Assembly: GCA_947493745.1 (NCBI GenBank)
Contig: CANLSM010000015.1
Span: 23,522-87,521 of the forward strand
Reading direction: 5' to 3'
DNA: 64,000 nucleotides
Origin: an uncultured Paracoccaceae bacterium
GTDB lineage: Bacteria; Pseudomonadota; Alphaproteobacteria; Rhodobacterales; Rhodobacteraceae
In this document: positions 33,775 to 42,168 of the stretch, in pieces
How the letters are laid out: every line of letters starts with the position of its first letter
Position numbering within the stretch: position 1 is the stretch's first letter
Notes under the pieces: generated by a model
Seen by the model: the letters and a program-made list of their open reading frames with translations, nothing else
What the model was told of the DNA's origin: nothing
The model's database searches: none
Translations under genes and position numbers: made by a program

Positions 33775-34569
33775 ATGGGCCGCCTTCTTTCTCTTCTGAC
33801 CTGTCTCAGCCTGTTCATGGCTGCTGTGTCTGTCGCCGCGCAAACGCCACAAAGCCGTCTGGGACGGCTTGAGAGCGATACTTCTGTTATCTGTTCTGCC
33901 GTCGCGGTGACGCCGCAGATCATTCTCACCGCGGCCCATTGTGTCTTCGGCAATGCCGGAACCACACCGCTTCGCGCCTATCGCCTGAAGTTCTTTCCCA
34001 TGGACCAGACCGGAGCCGCGAGCCAGGACGGCCCCGTTTTCGGGCGCCAACTGGTGTTTGATCGGGATTACCGCCAAAGCCCCATTGCCTCGGAGACCGC
34101 GATTGCCAATGATCTTGCGCTGGTTCTGCTGGAGCGTGAACTTGATCTGCCGGAACAAAGGGCCGAGATCGTCCCGCTCAACACCGGGGATATCGCGCAG
34201 GCACTGGTACCGGCGGAGGACGGGCAGGGGGTCGCGACGCGGGCCTGTCCGGTCGTTGTGCGCAATTCCGCGATCGTGGTGGCCGAGTGTGATCTGCCCT
34301 CGGGCGGGTCCGGCGCGCCGCTTCTGGTTCAAGGCGAGGCAGGCTGGCGATTGGGGGCAATCGTCTCCTCCGTGGGGGAGCGGCAGGGTCGCCCGGTCGT
34401 CCTTGGTGTCGATCTGCAAAGCTCGCTCAAACCGCTTCTCGACGAGCTGGAACACCTTGCAATGAAGTCATTGCGTGATGAATCATCTCGCAAAACGGTC
34501 TCGGAACAGTTAGGAAGAAAGGATGATGGGGAACCTGGGGCAGTTCTGCCTCAAGTATTGGTTGACTAA
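33775..34569 (+). CDS. Secreted trypsin-like serine protease 1
   Basis: Protein of 264 residues with a signal peptide (MGRLLSLLTCLSLFMAAVSVAA). The S1 triad is complete: His55 in LTAAHC, Asp113 in ANDLALVLL and Ser179 in PSGGSGAP. The chymotrypsin fold ends near residue 220 and is followed by a basic tail with SEQLGR. It would be a periplasmic or secreted endopeptidase; the physiological target is unknown. It starts 21 bases after glcF and may be leaderless. A second S1 protease follows six bases later. Confidence 0.9.
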   Translation: MGRLLSLLTCLSLFMAAVSVAAQTPQSRLGRLESDTSVICSAVAVTPQIILTAAHCVFGNAGTTPLRAYRLKFFPMDQTGAASQDGPVFGRQLVFDRDYRQSPIASETAIANDLALVLLERELDLPEQRAEIVPLNTGDIAQALVPAEDGQGVATRACPVVVRNSAIVVAECDLPSGGSGAPLLVQGEAGWRLGAIVSSVGERQGRPVVLGVDLQSSLKPLLDELEHLAMKSLRDESSRKTVSEQLGRKDDGEPGAVLPQVLVD

Positions 34570-34589
34570 AGCGTATGTCGGGGGGCGGT

Positions 34590-35447
34590 ATGCCGAAACC
34601 AATGTGGCTGGCTTTGCCAGCATTTATATTCATGTGGGCCGCAACAGCTGCTTTAGCGCAGCAGTCGGATCTGCCGTTAAAACGATTGTGGAGCGCGGAT
34701 GACGCGAAGGCCTGGCAGGCCGTCGGTCGACTGGAGATGTCGGGTATCGGGTTCTGCACCGGTGCGCTGATCACCACCCAGCACGTGCTGACCGCGGCGC
34801 ATTGCCTTTTTGATCGCGAGACCGGAGAGCCTGTCGCGATCTCGAATATCAGTTTCCGCGCCGGATGGCGTGACGGGCGTGCCGTGGCCTATCGCACGAC
34901 ACGGCGCGTGATCATTCATCCCGATTACCTGTTTGAGAACGACGACAAGCTTGAGCGGGTCGCAACCGATATCGCCCTTGTCGAGTTGAGCCATCCGATC
35001 CGCGAATCCGCCGTGCTTCCCTTCGACCGCAATCCCTCGCCGCGTCCGGGCGATCAGGTGATGGTGGTTTCCTACTCGCACGACCGCGACGACTTCCCCT
35101 CGCTGCAGGAACGATGCCGGGTCCTGTTGGGGCAAAGCGATGTGCTGGTCTATTCCTGCAAGGTCAGTTTCGGAGCGTCGGGCTCACCCATTTTCGTGAT
35201 GTCCGACAACCGGCCGCGGATCGCCTCCGTGATCTCGTCCATGGCGGTCTGGCAAAGTCAGGATGTCGCACTCGGTGCCTCTCTGGGGACGCCGCTCGAC
35301 GATCTGCTCGGCCGTCTGGCGGTCACCGATCCGGTTTTTCGCAGGCTTGAGGGGGCCGGTCATGCTGCCGGCTCACCACAGCGCAGATCCATCGCCGAAC
35401 AGCTTGGGCGACAGGCGGACAGCGGTCGCAAGATCATCATTCCCTGA
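34590..35447 (+). CDS. Secreted trypsin-like serine protease 2
   Basis: Protein of 285 residues with a signal peptide (MPKPMWLALPAFIFMWAATAALA). The triad is His in LTAAHC, Asp in ATDIALVEL and Ser in FGASGSP. The GSIGFCTGALIT region shows the usual cysteine before the His loop. I prefer the ATG at 34590, five codons inside the longest frame (34575), because a G-rich stretch at 34580-34588 precedes it and the signal peptide becomes typical; the longer start is possible. The C-terminal tail carries AEQLGR, echoing SEQLGR in protease 1, which suggests an old duplication. Confidence 0.88.
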   Translation: MPKPMWLALPAFIFMWAATAALAQQSDLPLKRLWSADDAKAWQAVGRLEMSGIGFCTGALITTQHVLTAAHCLFDRETGEPVAISNISFRAGWRDGRAVAYRTTRRVIIHPDYLFENDDKLERVATDIALVELSHPIRESAVLPFDRNPSPRPGDQVMVVSYSHDRDDFPSLQERCRVLLGQSDVLVYSCKVSFGASGSPIFVMSDNRPRIASVISSMAVWQSQDVALGASLGTPLDDLLGRLAVTDPVFRRLEGAGHAAGSPQRRSIAEQLGRQADSGRKIIIP

Positions 35448-35472
35448 GCCTGAGTTCCGCGCGTTCTGACCT

Positions 35473-35500
35473 CTTGAACGCCTGAAATCAGTCCCCATAT
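35473..35500 (+). promoter_or_regulatory. Heat-shock (sigma-32) promoter of the Hsp20 gene
   Basis: CTTGAA at 35473-35478 and CCCCATAT at 35493-35500 with a 14-base spacer match the RpoH consensus (CTTGAAA, N11-16, CCCCATNT). The same -10 octamer occurs ahead of clpB. Confidence 0.85.
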
Positions 35501-35506
35501 CAGCGC

Positions 35507-35600
35507 TATCAGGGGCCGAAACCGGACCTGATACATGACAACACGGTCTGTCCATTGTGGAAGGCCGACATTTGTATCGCTTCTGAAGGAGGATGCTTTC
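35507..35600 (+). promoter_or_regulatory. Possible ROSE-type RNA thermometer in the Hsp20 leader
   Basis: The 94-base leader begins with a strong hairpin (TATCAGG 35507-35513 with CCTGATA 35527-35533). It ends with TCGCT (35577-35581) placed just before AAGGAGG (35586-35592). ROSE elements of alphaproteobacterial hsp20 genes use a U(U/C)GCU run to pair with the ribosome site and melt at high temperature. The pattern and length fit; folding was not computed. Confidence 0.5.
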
Positions 35601-36056
35601 ATGCGTACTTACGACTTTACACCGCTTTATCGCTCGACCGTTGGTTTTGACCGTCTCGCAAACATGCTGGACACCGTTCTGACCAATGACGGGAGCGCAA
35701 ACAGCTACCCGCCCTACAACATCGAAAAGACCGGTGAGGATGCTTATCGCATCTCGATCGCCGTCGCCGGCTTTACCGAAGCTGAGCTCAATATCGAGGC
35801 TCGCGACGGACAGCTCGTGATCTCGGGCAAGAAAACTGATGACGACGCCGAGCGCGCCTATCTGCATCGCGGCATCGCGACCCGTGCTTTCGAGAAACGC
35901 TTCCAACTGGCGGATCATGTCCGCGCCACCGGTGCTGTGACTGAAAACGGTCTGCTGCATGTCGATCTTGTCCGTGAAGTGCCCGAGGCGCTGAAACCGC
36001 GCCGGATCGAGATTGCGACCCAGCCCGCTCTGGAGAACAAATCGAAGAAAAAGTAA
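35601..36056 (+). CDS. Hsp20/IbpA-family small heat-shock chaperone
   Basis: Chaperone of 151 residues. The IbpA-type N-terminus is MRTYDFTPLYRSTVGFDRLANMLD. The alpha-crystallin domain covers about residues 35-125 (YNIEKTGEDAYRISIAVAGF, then GLLHVDLVREVPEALKPR with the I/V-x-I/V-like tail ending in lysines). It holds unfolding proteins and works with ClpB/DnaK. The ATG at 35601 has AAGGAGG eight bases ahead; a longer upstream frame lies in the leader and is rejected. It is controlled by a sigma-32 promoter and has its own terminator. Confidence 0.95.
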   Translation: MRTYDFTPLYRSTVGFDRLANMLDTVLTNDGSANSYPPYNIEKTGEDAYRISIAVAGFTEAELNIEARDGQLVISGKKTDDDAERAYLHRGIATRAFEKRFQLADHVRATGAVTENGLLHVDLVREVPEALKPRRIEIATQPALENKSKKK

Positions 36057-36078
36057 GCTGACGGCTTGCAAGTCAATG

Positions 36079-36108
36079 AAGGCCAGCGCCGCGCGCTGGC
36101 CTTTTTTT
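36079..36108 (+). terminator. Rho-independent terminator of the Hsp20 gene
   Basis: An 11-base-pair stem (AAGGCCAGCGC 36079-36089 with GCGCTGGCCTT 36093-36103), a CGC loop and a run of seven T. Confidence 0.92.
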
Positions 36109-36397
36109 GTTTCAGATTGCCAATCAGTGCAGAGGTCGTTTCTTCCCTAGAAATGTCAAATATTCGACAGAAGCTGACAATGCCCGGTTTGCCAAAGTTC
36201 GAAATTGTTCGGTGATTTTCTTGAGCCGTTGGCTTCATGTTTTTGAAGGGGCGCATGATATCCGCAACTTATTACTGTCGCGGTCGAACAATCGTCGCTA
36301 TTCGCCCAACTCGGACCATTATTTGCCCCAATTCCAAACAGACAGTTGAAAGTGCTCCGGTTGCACACCCGGGGCATGTATCTAGTGACAAGCGAAC
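36109..36397. other. Gene-free, relatively AT-rich gap
   Basis: About 290 bases between the Hsp20 terminator and the VWA gene hairpin. Short open frames exist on both strands, but they show no ribosome sites, no recognisable domains and unlikely codon use. I see no RNA gene or repeat here. Confidence 0.5.
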
Positions 36398-36431
36398 GGG
36401 TTGCCCCGGGGAGAGTATTCCGGGGCAACCC
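36398..36431 (-). terminator. Long hairpin after the VWA gene
   Basis: GGGTTGCCCCGG (36398-36409) pairs perfectly with CCGGGGCAACCC (36420-36431) around a ten-base loop. It starts four bases after the VWA stop on the minus strand. There is no T-run, so termination strength is uncertain; it may protect the mRNA 3' end. Confidence 0.6.
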
Positions 36432-36435
36432 ACCG

Positions 36436-38694
36436 TCAGCGATTGTCAGCAGCACGCGCCAGCCGGACCAGGCCCATGTATTCGGCCCTATAGCCGAAGG
36501 GATCGGCCCCACGCGCATTTGCGGCAAGCGCCAGGGCATCCTCGAAGTCCCATTCCCCCAGACTGCCCGGCGTCTTCAGCAATTGCCCGAAGCCCGCGAC
36601 CGAGGCCGCGAACCTGGTTTCCGAGGTGGCAATATCCGCGCGATCCGACAGAATCGGGGTTGTGACGAGCTGGCTTGTCGCCTCGCCCGGACGTTTGTAG
36701 CGCAGCTTCAGAAAGGCCAGTTCGCCATCGCTGTCCGACACTGTTGCTGCCTCGGCCTCCGCATAGCGCAGATCATCAACCTGAATGGCGGGCGAGCCGA
36801 CCGGTGTGATCTCATAAAGGGCTGTGACCGTGTGACCGGCGCCGATCTCGCCCGCGTCCACCCGGTCATTGTTGAAATCCTCGCGTGCCAAGGCGCGTGT
36901 CTCATAGCCGATCAGGCGGTATTCGGCGATCTCGGCGGGATTGAACTCGACCTGGATCTTGACGTCATTGGCAATCGGGAAAAGCGCGCCCGAGACCTCA
37001 TCGACCAGCACTTTCTGTGCCTCGGCCAGCGTGTCGATATAGGCGGCCGTCCCGTTGCCGTTCTGGGCCAGCGTCTGCATCGTATCATCCTGATAATTGC
37101 CGCGGCCAAATCCCAGAACCGACAGATAGGTGCCGGAGCGGCGTTTGTCCTCGACAAAGGTCTTCAGTGCGTCGGGGTTGGAAATCCCGACATTGAAGTC
37201 GCCGTCTGTGGCCAGGATCACGCGGGACACTTCACCATCCTCGGCCATGTCCTGCGCCACGGCATAGGCCTGTTGCAGCCCGGCCTGCCCGGCGGTCGAG
37301 CCACCGGCGGAGAGCCGTTCCAGTGCACCTAGGATCGTGCGCTCATCACCTGCCAAGGTCGGCTCCAGCGCCAGACCGGCGCTGCCCGCATATGTCACGA
37401 TGGCCACCTGATCGGTCTCCGACAGGCTGGAGAGCAGCAGGCGGAACGACTTGATCAGAAGCGGCAGCTTGTTGGGCTGGTTCATCGAGCCGGATGTGTC
37501 GATCAGAAACACCAGGTTGAGCGGGGGCCGGTCGGCGGGCGTAAGATCATAACCCTGAATGCCGATATGCATCAGCTGTGTGTGCTGGTTCCACGGCGTC
37601 TGTGTGACCGAAACGGACGTGCGGAACGGCGTCTCAAGACTGTCTGGTGCGGGGTAGTCATAGTCGAAATAGTTCACCATTTCCTCAACGCGCACCGCGT
37701 CGGGGTTCGGCAGATAGCCGTCCATCAGCGCAGAGCGGACAAAGGCATAGGAGGCTGTGTCCACATCGATGGAGAAGGTCGAAACCGGCTCGGCTTTTAC
37801 GACCTTGACCGGATTGACGGGGGCGGTGTTGAACTCTTCTGTGCCCGGCGTCGTGAATGCGGCCTCCGCCTCTTCAACAATCACAGGTGCTGACCTTGTC
37901 TCAACGCGGGCAACCGTATTCTGCTGCTCCGAGAGGGATTGTCCGGGGGCTAAGCCAGCGGCAAGCCCCTGAGGCAAAGGGGTTTCCTCCTGTTCAAGGT
38001 CGCTTGTATCAACCGTAGAAAGGCGCTGGGCTCTGCCATCGGCAAAGAGGTCGCTTTCAGATGTGGCGGGGCTTGGTGGCGCAAGCTCTGCTCGACTCCG
38101 CTCAACCCGCTGCCCTTGGTCTTGAACGGCGACCGGCGCATTTGGAACAATTACTCGCGGCTCAGGTTCGGGAATTGCAACGCTATCTGCCGGTGTAGCC
38201 CGGTCGGCATCGGTGGAAACGAGAGCATCCCCCCGGCGGCTCTGACCCTGCGGCGCGTCGTTCAGCGCGGGCGAGATCAGGGAACCGATGGCGGTGCTGT
38301 CATCGGCCTCGTCGAGCCTCAGCGCATCAACCGCTTCTTCTGACGGGGTCTCCGCACTCGCCGCTTTGTTCAGCTCATTGCCAAGCGGCTCCATCTCGGG
38401 GGTCTTCAACGAAATCCCGTTGGTCACCACCAGTGCAATCGCAATCGTGGCCATGCCCGTGGTTGCCAGCATCCCGCTGCGGCTCGTCAGTCTGTCAATC
38501 ATCGTCCCAAGTCCTTTCCAGAAACCCGCACGCCTTGTGCGGTCCTGAATGGGACGGGCCGTGTCCGCCGATCCTTGGGCGGTTCTTTCAAAACTTTCCA
38601 TCGCGGCGCGCAAGGCGGCCTGACGCGCATCTTCCGATGGCGCGGGTGTCTCGCGTTTCAGCGCATCCTGCAATCGCTTGAGGTCGTCGGTCAT
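36436..38694 (-). CDS. VWA-domain protein (YfbK-like) with one membrane segment
   Basis: Protein of 752 residues. A cytoplasmic N-terminal stretch of about 70 residues precedes one membrane helix (GMLATTGMATIAIALVVTNGISL). A disordered Pro/Ala/Glu-rich linker runs to about 310, then the YfbK-type domain (TFSIDVDTASYAFVRSALMDG, VRVEEMVNYFDYDYP). The von Willebrand A domain has an intact MIDAS, Asp399-x-Ser401-x-Ser403 in LIDTSGSM. The C-terminal DUF3520-like part follows. It is therefore anchored with most of the protein in the periplasm. The ATG overlaps the ECF sigma factor stop, so the two proteins are made together. Function of YfbK-type proteins is not established. Confidence 0.9.
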   Translation of the reverse strand: MTDDLKRLQDALKRETPAPSEDARQAALRAAMESFERTAQGSADTARPIQDRTRRAGFWKGLGTMIDRLTSRSGMLATTGMATIAIALVVTNGISLKTPEMEPLGNELNKAASAETPSEEAVDALRLDEADDSTAIGSLISPALNDAPQGQSRRGDALVSTDADRATPADSVAIPEPEPRVIVPNAPVAVQDQGQRVERSRAELAPPSPATSESDLFADGRAQRLSTVDTSDLEQEETPLPQGLAAGLAPGQSLSEQQNTVARVETRSAPVIVEEAEAAFTTPGTEEFNTAPVNPVKVVKAEPVSTFSIDVDTASYAFVRSALMDGYLPNPDAVRVEEMVNYFDYDYPAPDSLETPFRTSVSVTQTPWNQHTQLMHIGIQGYDLTPADRPPLNLVFLIDTSGSMNQPNKLPLLIKSFRLLLSSLSETDQVAIVTYAGSAGLALEPTLAGDERTILGALERLSAGGSTAGQAGLQQAYAVAQDMAEDGEVSRVILATDGDFNVGISNPDALKTFVEDKRRSGTYLSVLGFGRGNYQDDTMQTLAQNGNGTAAYIDTLAEAQKVLVDEVSGALFPIANDVKIQVEFNPAEIAEYRLIGYETRALAREDFNNDRVDAGEIGAGHTVTALYEITPVGSPAIQVDDLRYAEAEAATVSDSDGELAFLKLRYKRPGEATSQLVTTPILSDRADIATSETRFAASVAGFGQLLKTPGSLGEWDFEDALALAANARGADPFGYRAEYMGLVRLARAADNR

Positions 38695-39263
38695 CCCAAC
38701 ATCTCCTCCTCTTTGGCAATACGCCGCAATTCCTTGCGCACTTCACTCATGCGCCAACTGACGGTCCCCTCCGACAGGCCTAAGGCCCCGGCTGCCTGCG
38801 CATGGGTCATGTCTTCGCCAAGCACCAGCGCCACGGTTTCCCTCAGGTCCTCGTCAAGCTTAGCCATCGCGCCGTGCAGCCATTCCAGCTCTGCCCGCTG
38901 CTCCGAGGCGGTCTCGCGCCTGAGAATTTCGACATCACCCCAGCCCGTCGAGGCCCGCGCGCGCGTCGCGCGCTTGCGCAGAACATCCTTGGCGGCATTC
39001 AGCACCACGCGGTGCAGCCAGGTCGTAAAGCGCGCCTCCCCGCGAAAGCCCTTCAGCTTTGCGGGGAGGGCGGCACAGATATCCTGTGCCAGATCCTCGG
39101 CATCACCCTTTGCCCCCAGCATGGTGAAACCAAGACGATAGATGCGGTCATAGTTGCGCGAGATCAGGACCCCGAAGGCCTGAGCATCGCCGCCCAGAGA
39201 CTGGGCGACCAAATCCTCGTCGCTGACTTCCATTCGCATCACCCAAGTCTGACGCGGCCACAT
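38691..39263 (-). CDS. ECF-type RNA polymerase sigma factor
   Basis: Sigma-70 family protein of 190 residues. Region 2 is FGVLISRNYDRIYRLGFTMLGAKGDAEDLAQDI and FTTWLHRVVLNAAKDVLRKR. Region 4 is LRETVALVLGEDMTHAQAAGALGLSEGTVSWRMSEVRKELR. The start at 39263 is set by AAGGA six bases upstream; a later ATG at 39239 is possible. The gene is coupled to the VWA membrane protein, which takes the place normally held by an anti-sigma factor. A divergent lipoprotein gene lies 80 bases away. Confidence 0.93.
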   Translation of the reverse strand: MWPRQTWVMRMEVSDEDLVAQSLGGDAQAFGVLISRNYDRIYRLGFTMLGAKGDAEDLAQDICAALPAKLKGFRGEARFTTWLHRVVLNAAKDVLRKRATRARASTGWGDVEILRRETASEQRAELEWLHGAMAKLDEDLRETVALVLGEDMTHAQAAGALGLSEGTVSWRMSEVRKELRRIAKEEEMLG

Positions 39264-39344
39264 TGCCGATCCTTGGAAATTTTTCAAAATAATTTGTCAT
39301 TGGCCTTTGGCGCGGAAACCGGTTTGCTGGGGGGCATGGGAAAA

Positions 39345-39878
39345 ATGTATATTTTTGCGGTCTTGGGGCTGCTTCTGACGATCTCCGCCTGTGCCTCGCT
39401 TTCGCAGGATGAGTGCCTGCAGGGTGACTGGCACGGCATTGGCTTCGAGGACGGACAGCGCGGCGAAGGGGCCGACCACATTGCGCAGCATCGCAAGGCC
39501 TGCGCCGAATATGGTATCACGCCGGACCTGCGCCTCTGGCTCGCCGGTCGGGATCAGGGCCTGCGCTACTACTGCACACCGCAGAATGCCTATCGCATCG
39601 GGCGGCGCGGTAGCAGTCCCGCACCGGTCTGTGAGCCGGAGGAACAGTCTCTCATGGCACCTGCGCTGGCCCATGGACAAAGCTACTGGCGCATCGGCCG
39701 GGAGATCGAGGACTACCGGTCCGAGTTGTCGGATTTGCGTGAGGACATTGCTACCCTGCAAACCGGTTCCGAGACGCCCGAGCGTGCCTTGCGCAGCCTC
39801 ATCCGTGCCGAAGCCCGTCTTGAGAGACGTATTGCCATGCTCAAGCTGGAGCAGCGACGCTTCGCTTTCTGGCACTGA
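39345..39878 (+). CDS. DUF2799 lipoprotein
   Basis: Protein of 177 residues with a lipoprotein signal (MYIFAVLGLLLTISAC, lipidated Cys at residue 16). The DUF2799 motif is DECLQGDWHGIGFEDGQRG, then YGITPDLRLWLAGRDQGLRYYC. A long C-terminal helix rich in charged residues follows and may be a coiled coil. The ATG at 39345 is preferred over 39336 because the GGGGGG site at 39329-39334 is then ten bases away. It faces the ECF sigma gene and may be one of its targets. Function is unknown. Confidence 0.85.
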   Translation: MYIFAVLGLLLTISACASLSQDECLQGDWHGIGFEDGQRGEGADHIAQHRKACAEYGITPDLRLWLAGRDQGLRYYCTPQNAYRIGRRGSSPAPVCEPEEQSLMAPALAHGQSYWRIGREIEDYRSELSDLREDIATLQTGSETPERALRSLIRAEARLERRIAMLKLEQRRFAFWH

Positions 39879-39988
39879 TCCTGATGTGAAACGTCACGGC
39901 CACGGTTTCTGCCCGGCGCAATTCTTGACCTGAACCGGCGTCAGTCGCCGCATATCCGGTGCCGCTTCAAAGCATCATGGAAGTAAAA

Positions 39989-40002
39989 TGAACGCTAGTT
40001 CA
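39989..40002. promoter_or_regulatory. Palindromic operator candidate upstream of the acyl-CoA ligase operon
   Basis: TGAACGCTAGTTCA is an inverted repeat of TGAAC with a four-base centre, flanked by AAAA and ATTTT. It lies about 127 bases before the ATG at 40129. Such TGAAC/GTTCA sites are typical of TetR-family regulators, including those of fatty-acid genes. The rest of 39879-40128 shows no gene. Confidence 0.5.
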
Positions 40003-40128
40003 ATTTTATCTGTTGCCCGGTGAAATATTGTTGCTAGTCTGGACCAAAGAGGGTGGAACCCCGCACAAAAAACCGTTTGGCACAGACGGTCAAAGGCCGC
40101 TGTCCATGATACCAGGGAGTTGATCTGC

Positions 40129-42090
40129 ATGGCCATAACCGGCTTGCCTGAAAACTTGTGTTCTTTCCCGAAGCTTTTGGCGCGCAACGTTGCGGACCAT
40201 AGCGGCAAACCTGCCTATCGGGAGAAAGAATTCGGGATCTGGCAGAGCTGGACCTGGCAGCAGGCGTCCGACGAGATCAATGCGCTTGCCGATGGGCTGA
40301 TTTCTCTGGGGCTGAATGTCGGTGACTATGTCGCGATCATCGGTTCCAATCGTCCACACCTTTATTGGGCAATGGTGGCGATCCAGTCGGCGGGCGCCGT
40401 CCCGGTGCCGATCTATCAGGACAGCGTCGCGGAAGAGATGGCCTATGTGCTGGAGCATTGTGGCGCCCGCTTTGCGGTGGTCGAGGATCAGGAGCAGGTC
40501 GATAAGGTTCTGGATATCCACGACAGGCTGCCGGATCTGGCCGAGATCATCTATCTCGACCCGCGGGGCATGCGCAAATATGATCATGAGCGCGTTCACA
40601 ACTATGCGGCACTTCAGGAGCGGGGCCGGAATGCGGGCGTCGAGGCCGATCGCAAGGCCCGAAGCGAGGCCTTGAGCGCAGACAGCACCTGCGTGATGCT
40701 CTACACCTCCGGAACCACCGGGAGGCCCAAGGGTGTCGTGCTGTCCAATGCCAATATCATTGAGACCGCACGGGCTTCATCGGAGTTCGATAGCCTGCAT
40801 GCCGGTGACAGTGTTCTTGCTTACCTGCCGATGGCCTGGGTGGGCGATTTCATCTTTTCGATTGGTCAGGCCTACTGGACGGGCTTCTGTGTGGCCTGCC
40901 CAGAGAGCGCCGAGACCATGCAGCACGATCTCCGGGAAATCGGGCCGACCTACTTCTTTGCGCCACCCCGTTTCTTCGAAGGTCTGCTCACCAATGTGAT
41001 GATCCGGATGGAGGACGGCGGGGCGTTCAAGCGCTGGCTCTTCGAGACCTTCATGAAACTCGCCAAACGGGTGGGCCCGGCTGTTCTTGACGGCCTGCCG
41101 GTCTCGACCATGGACCGGATGAAATATGCGCTCGGCAATCTTCTGATCTACGGTCCGCTCAAGAATACGCTGGGTATGAGCCGGGTAAGGGTCGGATATA
41201 CAGCCGGCGAGGCGATCGGGCCGGAGATCTTTGATTTCTACCGCTCGCTCGGGATCAACCTCAAACAGCTCTATGGCCAGACCGAGGCCTCCGTCTTCAT
41301 AACCCAGCAGCCCGATGGTCAGGTGCGCGCGGATACCGTCGGTGTGCCAAGTCCCGGAGTGGAGCTCAGGATCAGCGAAAGTGGCGAGGTCTTCTACCGC
41401 TCACCCGGCGTTTTTGTGGAATATTTCAAGAATGCCGAAAGCACTGCCGACACGAAGGACGGGGAGGGCTGGGTCGCCACCGGCGATGCCGGTTTCATAG
41501 AGGAAGATACCGGCCATCTGCGTATCATCGACCGGGCCAAGGATGTCGGCAAAATGGCCGATGGCGCGATGTTCGCCCCCAAATATGTCGAGAACAAACT
41601 CAAATTCTACCCCAATATTCTGGAGGCCGTGGTTTTCGGGGCGGGGCGTGAGATCTGCACGGCCTTCATTAACATTGATCTGATGGCGGTCGGAAACTGG
41701 GCTGAGCGCAACAACATAGCCTATGCCAGCTATCAGGAACTCAGCCAGCATCCACAGGTCTACGAGATGATCCAGTCCCATGTGGAAGAAGTGAATGAAA
41801 GCGTGGCGCAAGACGATATGCTGTCGGGCTGTCAGATCCATCGCTTTCTGATCCTGCACAAACAACTTGATGGGGATGACGGTGAACTAACCCGCACGCA
41901 AAAGGTTCGCCGCCGCATTATCGAGGAAAAGTACTCCGATCTGCTCACGGCCCTCTATGATGGATCGAATACCATCTCGACCGAGACGGAAGTCACCTAT
42001 GAGGATGGGCGGAAGGGTGCCATTCGGGCTACGCTTGAAATCAGGGATGTGAAAACAATCGACCTTTCCCATAAGGTTGCGGCAGAATGA
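40129..42090 (+). CDS. AMP-dependent long-chain acyl-CoA synthetase family protein
   Basis: Adenylate-forming enzyme of 653 residues. The AMP-binding P-loop is YTSGTTGRPKGV, followed by the motif YGQTEASVFITQQ and GWVATGDAGFIEEDTGHLRIIDRAKD. The C-terminal catalytic lysine region is present (DGAMFAPKYVENKLKFYPN). It is of the FadD/long-chain type (FAA1-like, 600-660 residues). The ATG at 40129 has CAGGGAG at 40113-40118. It opens an operon with a complete Liv-type transporter and a second CoA ligase. It probably activates the imported acid, aromatic or fatty, to its CoA ester. Confidence 0.92.
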   Translation: MAITGLPENLCSFPKLLARNVADHSGKPAYREKEFGIWQSWTWQQASDEINALADGLISLGLNVGDYVAIIGSNRPHLYWAMVAIQSAGAVPVPIYQDSVAEEMAYVLEHCGARFAVVEDQEQVDKVLDIHDRLPDLAEIIYLDPRGMRKYDHERVHNYAALQERGRNAGVEADRKARSEALSADSTCVMLYTSGTTGRPKGVVLSNANIIETARASSEFDSLHAGDSVLAYLPMAWVGDFIFSIGQAYWTGFCVACPESAETMQHDLREIGPTYFFAPPRFFEGLLTNVMIRMEDGGAFKRWLFETFMKLAKRVGPAVLDGLPVSTMDRMKYALGNLLIYGPLKNTLGMSRVRVGYTAGEAIGPEIFDFYRSLGINLKQLYGQTEASVFITQQPDGQVRADTVGVPSPGVELRISESGEVFYRSPGVFVEYFKNAESTADTKDGEGWVATGDAGFIEEDTGHLRIIDRAKDVGKMADGAMFAPKYVENKLKFYPNILEAVVFGAGREICTAFINIDLMAVGNWAERNNIAYASYQELSQHPQVYEMIQSHVEEVNESVAQDDMLSGCQIHRFLILHKQLDGDDGELTRTQKVRRRIIEEKYSDLLTALYDGSNTISTETEVTYEDGRKGAIRATLEIRDVKTIDLSHKVAAE

Positions 42091-42130
42091 GCCCCATTTC
42101 CGCGATGCTGAAATCTGTTGTCGTATCAAT

Positions 42131-42166
42131 GCCTCCGGCGGGGATATTTGATGAAAGACGAAGGCA
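42131..42166 (+). repeat. Dispersed intergenic repeat, copy 2
   Basis: Begins GCCTCCGGCGGGGATATTT and ends with GACGAAGG. It is followed two bases later by copy 3 in the opposite direction, so the pair forms a large inverted repeat between the ligase and the livG-like gene. Confidence 0.8.
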
Positions 42167-42168
42167 CC

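Noticed and set aside
36107..36665. Short open frames on both strands after the Hsp20 terminator
   Set aside because: No ribosome site, no homology pattern, start in the terminator region; treated as a gene-free gap.
38802..39344. N-terminal extension of the DUF2799 frame across the ECF sigma gene
   Set aside because: Antisense to the sigma factor; the lipoprotein signal at 39345 gives a clear start.
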